From Calendula officinalis (Eukaryota; Streptophyta; Magnoliopsida; Asterales; Asteraceae), in NCBI GenBank assembly GCA_963853835.1, contig OY970820.1, positions 34,558,873 through 34,622,872 on the forward strand: 64,000 nt of DNA. Direction: 5' to 3'. The first letter of the stretch is position 1, and each line of letters opens with the position of its first letter. The position numbers were made by a program, and so were the translations under genes. The notes beneath the pieces are model-generated. The model did not search any database. It was not told the DNA's origin and was given only the letters and a program-made list of their open reading frames with translations. Positions 58,602 to 64,000 of this stretch are shown one piece after another.

Positions 58602-59054
58602 TTCTCCTTAATTTTTCTGATACTGAGCGCTCAGTATTGATTTTCATACTGACCCACTCAGTATCACTTGTCTGATTTATCAAAATTCAATAATTTTTAT
58701 TTCTCATTAATTTACAAATTAAATTAAATGTTTTTATAATTTTTAATATTTTTTAATTTAATTTTTTTTAACTCAGTATTGAAGTCTTGGAGTGGTAAAA
58801 CTGATTTTTAATCCTCATACTCCCCAACGGTAACCTTTCTTAATAAGAAAGTTACCGTTGGAACAGGATAAGGCTGTCAAATCAGCCGTTTTTACTTCCC
58901 AATACCGTAATTATCTCTACTTAAGTATAAATAACCGTTTCTTTTCTTTCTTTAAAGTTTTCTAACAGTTATTTCATACTTTCTTCTTCAATTCTCTCTG
59001 CGATTAACGATTCTACTTTCTTTTTGCAAGCAATTCTTTAATCTCAAATCATAG
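58602..59054 (+). promoter_or_regulatory. Putative internal promoter of copia-3 extra ORF
   Basis: Four family words lie at 58618-58670 (GATACTGAG, CTCAGTATTG, CATACTGACC, CTCAGTATCAC) and another at about 58771. A near-perfect hairpin occupies 58824-58861 (CCAACGGTAAC arms with TTTCTTA/TAAGAAA inside). TATAAATA at 58926-58933 lies about 122 bp before the ATG at 59055. Copia-1 has the same order with its own word. Sequence elements are seen; function is inferred. Confidence 0.5.
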
Positions 59055-59873
59055 ATGGCAAACTACACATTCATCGCACCCGATGTTGCACCGGCGACTC
59101 AGTTTAGAAATGATGAAGTACCCAGGTTTGCGAGGAACAATATTACCGCTAATTTCAACATTCCTCCAACTTGGGCTTGCCCTGAATTCACACACATAGT
59201 CACTTACATGAAGAATTGCCCGATCACTCGAGCTCTAACACTCTCTCCTCGAGCAATTTATCCAGAGATGCTGTGTGAATTCTGGTACTCTGCCAAACTC
59301 GACTCTCCAGATATGATCACTCGATGGATTATTCGGGATCAAAGAAGAGTTTTTGTATCAACTGCTGTTATTCGGGAAACGCTGAGGCTTCCTGCTCACG
59401 CTCAGTATGAGCCTTTTGTTGATAGAACAGAGGCCCGATCAGTATTGCCCTTGATTGGTCGCAAAGGAACCACAGGCACAATTAAACGAAATGAATTTGG
59501 TCCAATGTGGGGTGTTCTAATTTCCACAATTATTCGGTGTATGACCCACAAAACTGGTGCCTTGGACCAAATTAATGTATTTGGGATGCAGATAGTAGAT
59601 GCCATGTTCCATGGAAGAGACATTGACTATGCACGACTGATATTCAACGAACTAGCTACTCTGGTTAGGGCAAAGACCAGAGAATTCAATGTTCCTTTCT
59701 GCAGATTTTTATCTCTCATCTTTCAGTGTTCAATACCTGCTCATGTTTATGATGAATTCCACAGTCCAAGAGCAGATCTCCCTCCCCTAAATGAGAAGAT
59801 TTATTTTTACAGACCAAGGGAAGGAGAACCTGTACTGAGTCACTCAATGTGGGCTATTGTGCAAGACGTATGA
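59055..59873 (+). CDS. Copia-3 extra 3' ORF, 5' portion open
   Basis: The frame runs 272 codons without a lesion from MANYTFIAPDVAPATQF. It shows ALTLSPRAIYPEMLCEFW, SAKLDSPDMITRW, VFVSTAVIRETLRLP, FGPMWGVLISTIIRC, NVFGMQIVDAMF, DIDYARLIFNEL and VPFCRFLSLIFQ. Blocks correspond in order to those of the copia-1 and copia-2 extra ORFs (ALT..P..Y...L..FW, I...IR..L, VPF.RF). The element is cut here, so the low-complexity C-terminal part is missing and TGA at 59871 is probably not the natural end. No catalytic motif or membrane segment is recognisable. It is the best-preserved sample of this family's N-terminal domain in the window. Confidence 0.75.
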   Translation: MANYTFIAPDVAPATQFRNDEVPRFARNNITANFNIPPTWACPEFTHIVTYMKNCPITRALTLSPRAIYPEMLCEFWYSAKLDSPDMITRWIIRDQRRVFVSTAVIRETLRLPAHAQYEPFVDRTEARSVLPLIGRKGTTGTIKRNEFGPMWGVLISTIIRCMTHKTGALDQINVFGMQIVDAMFHGRDIDYARLIFNELATLVRAKTREFNVPFCRFLSLIFQCSIPAHVYDEFHSPRADLPPLNEKIYFYRPREGEPVLSHSMWAIVQDV

Positions 59874-60443
59874 TGAAGTCATAATGGCTGGTTCCTGGTC
59901 ATGTAAGTTTGCAATTGCATGTTGTGTTTAAGGTGTATCACAATTAATAGGACTATTTTCTGTTAACAAAGGTTTAAGGATATCTGCTTCTGAACTTATA
60001 TTCTTTGTTGAGAATTACTAATCCTGGTCATATTGAGTTTCTGTCTTCTCACTATAACACGTTTTTATCGTTGTCCGTTTCATTGATTTGGCGACCAGGC
60101 TATGCTTCTTTTTTGTAGTGTGTAAATGGGTGGGTTCGGAGGGAGGCCTTTTTCACAGGTCCGAATACAAGTTTTTTTTCACTGACATGGTTATCTTTGT
60201 TTAGTAATATGGAGGTCTTTTTTATGCATTTTCACTAATATGTAATGCTAACATGTGTATTGTAGCTGAATGCTACTTCTGGTTCGTATGCGCTTATTTG
60301 AGATGGCTGCAAAAAAATGATCGACGAACTTGGATACATTGATCCAAGCACGTTGCCTCCACATATGATGCGTATTTTGCGCGGGCCCAACTCCTCGTAT
60401 TAACTATATTACATTTTACAAATGGTGAATAGTGACTTTATGT
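59874..60443. other. Intergenic with an exon-like fragment
   Basis: Mostly AT-rich. At about 60265-60402, after an acceptor-like TGTATTGTAG, a frame reads SGSYALI, a stop, then KKMIDELGYIDPSTLPPHMM and RILRGPNSSY to TAA. It looks like a terminal exon of a gene, but I do not recognise the family. Confidence 0.4.
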
Positions 60444-60451
60444 GCTTCAAC

Positions 60452-61068
60452 TAGGGGTGTTCACTATTCGGATATAACCAGATTGTTCAATTGGACATTT
60501 TGGATCGGACTATTTGGATTGGTTATTTGGTTTTTTGGATCGGTTTGGACTTGAACCAAATTAGTTGTTTGGATTTCGGATTGGATTTGGTTTCTGCTGT
60601 TAAAACCGGATTGTCCAAAAAAAGCGAATAGGAATACATAGTAAATTGATTTATATACTAACATTTGTTGGTTTCCATTGTAAGCAATTATGGTACTCCT
60701 TTTCTTTACATTTCTTATAGTAAATTGATATATGCTAACACTTGTTCCATTTTTATATCGTACCATATGATTGTAAATGTCACAAACTATGAATTATACT
60801 TGTTTTTATGTACAAAGTAGTTTATCATTTTGGATTTTTACATATCGAACTTAATATTATTTATGTTATATACTTTTTGTAGTATTTTGAAAATTTTAAG
60901 GAATAACCAAACGGATAAAACCAAACCAACCAAATTGTTATGTGGTTCGGATCGGTTTAGTTTTCGAATTAGTTTGGACGGTTCGGTTTGAACTTTTGAA
61001 AACCGGACTTTATTTGGTTTCACCTATTTGGTTCGGATAAAACTAAACTGTCCAAACGAACACCCCTT
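60452..61068. mobile_element. hAT-like MITE, 617 bp
   Basis: An exact 8-bp target duplication, GCTTCAAC (60444-60451 and 61069-61076), flanks ends TAGGGGTGTTC and GAACACCCCTT (10 of 11 complementary). The interior is full of TTTGGTTCGG/GGATCGG-type words common to such plant elements. No transposase. The 42563-42900 fragment is a relative. Confidence 0.85.
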
Positions 61069-61076
61069 GCTTCAAC

Positions 61077-61424
61077 CACCTCCTGCTTCAATTGCCACCA
61101 ACAAGTTACTACAGCTCCTGCTTCAGATATACACCTCCTGCTTATCAATCCCACCGCCTCTACTTTCCGATATGAACCCACCTCCAACCGAAACATGACC
61201 ATTCCTACTCCTGCTTCTCCTTCATTCATCATGTAACTTTTTATTATTCCTTTTAAAGTTTCTCTTTTCAGTTTTGGGTTTCTCACTTTTGAACTAGGGT
61301 TCCAATTATACCTGTCATTTGGATTTCCGTTTGCATCATTTTCATGAATTTTTTTCACGTAACCTTACTTCTTCAAGTTTTGTTTATTTTGACCACGTCC
61401 ATGATTCTAGGGTTCCATTCAGTT
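61077..61424. other. Intergenic, no gene recognised
   Basis: CCTCCTGCTTCA-type words recur near 61079-61220 and are interrupted by the MITE target site. An antisense ORF over this stretch crosses the MITE end and is not credible. CAGTT (61420-61424) directly precedes the next LTR. Confidence 0.45.
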
Positions 61425-61726
61425 TGTTAGGGTCAATTATGTTGTAGTTAATAGTTGGGGGACTAGATGTGTAATATTGTATAAGAGATAATCTAGTTTT
61501 AGCCTTAATCATGATGATTAGTGAGTTAGGTATTTAAGAGAAATTTACCTTCATTAATTGTAAGCTTTGCACACACTTAATAGAGATTACTGTTTTGAAA
61601 GCTCTTCCCTCCATCTTTCTCTCTCAACCAACACACCAAGAACACACACACTTTCACCTACTAATTTCTTCAATCTTCACCAAATCACCATGGATTAGTT
61701 AGCTTTCGTTTTCATTTGATCTAACA
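61425..61726 (+). repeat. Copia-4 5' LTR
   Basis: It begins TGTTAGGGTCAATT and ends TTTGATCTAACA, with perfect 6-bp inverted termini; 302 bp. GGTATTTAAGAG at about 61529 is TATA-like. It carries no TTCGGC word; the cluster is in the leader. Confidence 0.85.
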
Positions 61727-61728
61727 AG

Positions 61729-61740
61729 TGGTATCAGAGC
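61729..61740 (+). promoter_or_regulatory. Copia-4 primer binding site
   Basis: TGGTATCAGAGC, two bases after the LTR, is complementary to tRNA-iMet. Confidence 0.95.
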
Positions 61741-63532
61741 ACAAACTCTCTGTGAGTAGATCCTAATTAGTGCTAATTCGATCTAGATCTGGAAATTTGA
61801 AGAAAAGTTCATGTTCGTGCTCTGTGAAATTAATTCGTGAATTTTTTGGTTCAAATCAATGAATTGAGTGAAGATTATTGTTTCTCCATCAATTCTAATA
61901 GGATTAGAATCAAATTTCGATCAATTCCATCAACAATTGATCGAGATTCAGTGATTTTGTTTAAAAAGTTGAAAAGTTCAAAAAGTTTCTGAAAATCAAA
62001 GATTTAGAGCTGTTTTGTTATGGATTAAAGGATTTTATCGGATCAGAGTGTTAGGTAATGATTTTCGAGCAGATCGTGATTGGAATCGTTGAATTTGGTC
62101 AAGAATTGAGCAAGAATTGAATCAAAATGTTGAGTTTTTGAAGATACGTCAAAGTGTTCGGCTGTAGAGGTGTTCGAGCTCAAGAACATCTTCGGCTAAA
62201 GATAGTTCGGCCCGAACTACCTAATCTGTGTTCGGCCCATTAAGACTTCGGCCCAATTGTTCGGCCTCTTCTTCGGATCGAAGTTCGGCTCGAACTCAAA
62301 AGAGTTCGGCAATTTCAGAATGGTAAAGTTCGGCTCTTGATCTAAGAAAAGTTCGGCTCATATCAATTTGGCATAGAGTTCGGCTTATATCAATTGGCAA
62401 AATCAAAGAGTTCTTCATTGAGAATCGACTTCTACAATTTCTTCATTGAAAGAGTTCTGCTTCTTCAGTATCAACAAATATCAAAGAGTTCTTCGTTCTT
62501 CGGCTTAATCAATTCGATCAACAATTCAATAAATTCAGTCAATTAATCAAACATCGATTAATCAAAATCGTTCAAAAGAACTCAATTAATCAGAAACATC
62601 GATTGAAATTGTGGCTTCAACAAGTCTTCGGCTTTATCAACACATAAGTGTTCGGCTCCTCAAGAACAAACCTGCAATCAATTTCATCTACAATCAATTA
62701 ATCAATTATTAAACTCATAAATTGTTGAACGATCTTCAATCAATCGACAATTTCACAGTCGACTACGAAATCGGTCTTTCAAACTGAAAGATTAATCTTG
62801 ATTCAAAGTCGACTTCAATTGTCGACTACAAGCAATCAATCGGCCGAACTCAAGAACAGCGTCCGATCTTCGGTCTGCGTCTGATCTCCAATCTGTGTTT
62901 CCTCGACCAAAATTTGTCCGATCTGTGTTGATTAATCGTAATATTTGTTTCGACTTCGGCAATTACAAAGTGTTCGGCTTTTCTTTGTTCACGTCAAAAC
63001 CAAGTGGCCCAAAACACAAACATCAATTTCATACAGCCCAATACAACATTAATACAAGCCCATTATTCAGCCTTTAAGTCTTCGGCCCAAATCTAATTTT
63101 TGACCCAAACAAAATATTTCGTAAACCAAAACTATATTCATTTCTTTTATTTCTATTTTTTTTATCCTTCCGTAATTTTTTTTTTCATAAACGATTTGAA
63201 AATACAAAATCAATAAAATCATTTTGAAAATACAATTTATCATTTGAAAGTTTCATCTAGTATTTTGTCACAATAAAATTTTTAAAAGACCAATTTAAAA
63301 AAAAAAACAAATCTATTACACCCATTCAATTCAATTCTATTAAATCAAATCCATTTTAAATTTTCATCTAGTATTCTGGATATTTCACAACTTTTAAATT
63401 TTTTTTAAAAAAAAAAACTTTTTAAACACTTTTAATTTTTACATTTTTTAAGGAGTTTTTTTTTAAAAGAAAATTTTAACATTTTTTTTAAACACAAGCA
63501 CTTTTACCCAAAAATCCTAATAATCGCAAAGA
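61741..63532 (+). other. Copia-4 leader, about 1.8 kb, with TTCGGC cluster
   Basis: The leader is non-coding. Its first part is AT-rich, 62155-63085 holds the TTCGGC words interspersed with TCAATCAATT-type sequence, and 63100-63530 is extremely AT-rich with long A and T runs. Such a long leader is unusual for copia elements. A remnant of gag may be hidden here, but I see no gag motif. Confidence 0.65.
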
Positions 63533-63955
63533 ATGGAAAAATTTGCCTCAACCACATTTGATGATATGGAAAAAGACCCTCAGGCATTGCTAAAGGCTAT
63601 GTCATTTATTTCAACCTATAAGAAGAAATGGTACTCAAAGCCTACAAACCATCTGCGATCTTCATCCAACTTCAAACCTGATCTATCTGCTACAATCTCA
63701 AATGAAAAGTCAATCATCACACCTTTGGATGCTTCAAAGAAATCAATCGTTCGTGATTCAGAGTATTATAAACGTAAGATGTTGATCACTAAACATATTG
63801 AGACTGAAAAAATGTTATTAGCTGAAGATGAAGAACATTCAGCAAATTTAGGCTTCATGGCACATGAAAATGCTGAGATTTCTGATCGTTTAAATGAAGA
63901 TGCCAACAAAGAAATAGAGGTAATTAATTTTTTCTTGTCTAATTCTTCACATTAA
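63533..63955 (+). CDS. Copia-4 gag-like ORF, probably partial
   Basis: A frame of 140 codons, MEKFASTTFDDMEKDPQALL onward, contains DSEYYKRKMLITKHIE and LLAEDEEHSANLGFMA. A YYK.KM....E....LLAE.. pattern occurs near the knuckle region of plant copia Gag. No CCHC knuckle is present before the TAA at 63953-63955. It may be a decayed piece or one exon. Product identity is tentative. Confidence 0.4.
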   Translation: MEKFASTTFDDMEKDPQALLKAMSFISTYKKKWYSKPTNHLRSSSNFKPDLSATISNEKSIITPLDASKKSIVRDSEYYKRKMLITKHIETEKMLLAEDEEHSANLGFMAHENAEISDRLNEDANKEIEVINFFLSNSSH

Positions 63956-64000
63956 ATTGATTCTGATAATTGTTTTGTAACGAACCAGATTTCTGAAATT

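Larger units (their letters stand above)
52177..59873 (+). mobile_element. Copia-3: Sirevirus-like element, truncated at both ends
   Basis: A partial 5' LTR, PBS, gag with two knuckles, PR-INT-RT-RNase H and a 5' portion of the extra ORF are present; the 3' end is cut at about 59873. The LTR ends CCTAACA, yet no matching TGTTAG start is found, so its 5' end is also missing. Coding parts fall in several frames with many stops, so this copy is older than copia-2. About 30 CAGTAT/ATACTG words occur against about four expected. Confidence 0.88.
61425..64000 (+). mobile_element. Copia-4: 5' part of another LTR element, runs off window
   Basis: LTR, PBS, a very long leader and a gag-like ORF are in order on the plus strand. 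The leader at 62155-63085 is packed with TTCGGC words (17 on the plus strand and one on the minus by eye, against about 0.5 expected). The gag-like ORF and the LTR style (TGTTAG..CTAACA) place it with copia elements, but no pol is in view. Confidence 0.75.

Noticed and set aside
61020..61358. 112-codon minus-strand frame
   Set aside because: It crosses the end of the hAT-like MITE and its target duplication; no motif.

Overview
The window is repeat-dominated nuclear DNA from a dicot plant, most likely a member of the Asteraceae. The plant call rests on Ty1-copia and chromovirus Ty3-gypsy elements primed by initiator-Met tRNA, plant-type MITEs, and intron-containing fragments of three plant genes. 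The Asteraceae call is weaker: the extra 3' ORF of the copia elements matches, as I recall them, retroelement proteins frequent in daisy-family genomes and often labelled 'longin-like'. No intact host gene is visible. Nearly everything is a mobile element, a piece of one, or a broken gene fragment.

Layout. 1-641: AT-rich flank with tandem duplications. 642-11679: complete but decayed copia element on the minus strand (copia-1) with two 503-bp LTRs. 12391-13643: 3' part of an LPR-type multicopper oxidase pseudogene, cut by a chromovirus. 13644-23005: very young Tekay/Del-like chromovirus laid out as LTR, internal, LTR, partial internal. 23077-25811: MITEs, a roughly 400-bp GGT/GGC microsatellite inside a Tourist-like element, and minor repeats. 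25812-34200: Helitron-like end, SINE-like unit, EB1 pseudogene bracketed by inverted repeats, several MITEs, and a quinolinate phosphoribosyltransferase pseudogene with introns. 28920-30820 and 34201-42562 are two copies of one segment. The second copy is split by a Stowaway MITE and by copia-C (35264-41396), which itself contains a gypsy solo LTR (38426-40275). 42901-52107: copia-2 (5' LTR, gag, pol and extra ORF, with most of RT and RNase H deleted). 52177-59873: copia-3 (truncated at both ends, many lesions). 60452-61068: hAT-like MITE. 61425-64000: start of copia-4, which runs off the window.

The most unusual signal is shared by the four large copia elements. Each carries its own short word, repeated far above chance in the LTR, leader, untranslated spacers or variable coding stretches: CAGTAGTA in copia-1, CAGCTG in copia-2, CAGTAT/ATACTG in copia-3 and TTCGGC in copia-4. 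In copia-1 and copia-3 a cluster of the word lies upstream of a TATAAATA box ahead of the extra ORF, which suggests that ORF has its own promoter. This resembles, by analogy only, the element-specific motif and anti-silencing factor pairs of Arabidopsis VANDAL transposons. The chromovirus LTRs show a related pattern: a CpG-rich cluster at the same LTR position uses different words in the two subfamilies present.

All counts and comparisons were made by eye. Coordinates of LTRs, target-site duplications and splice sites are read directly from the sequence. Family names rest on recognised motifs.
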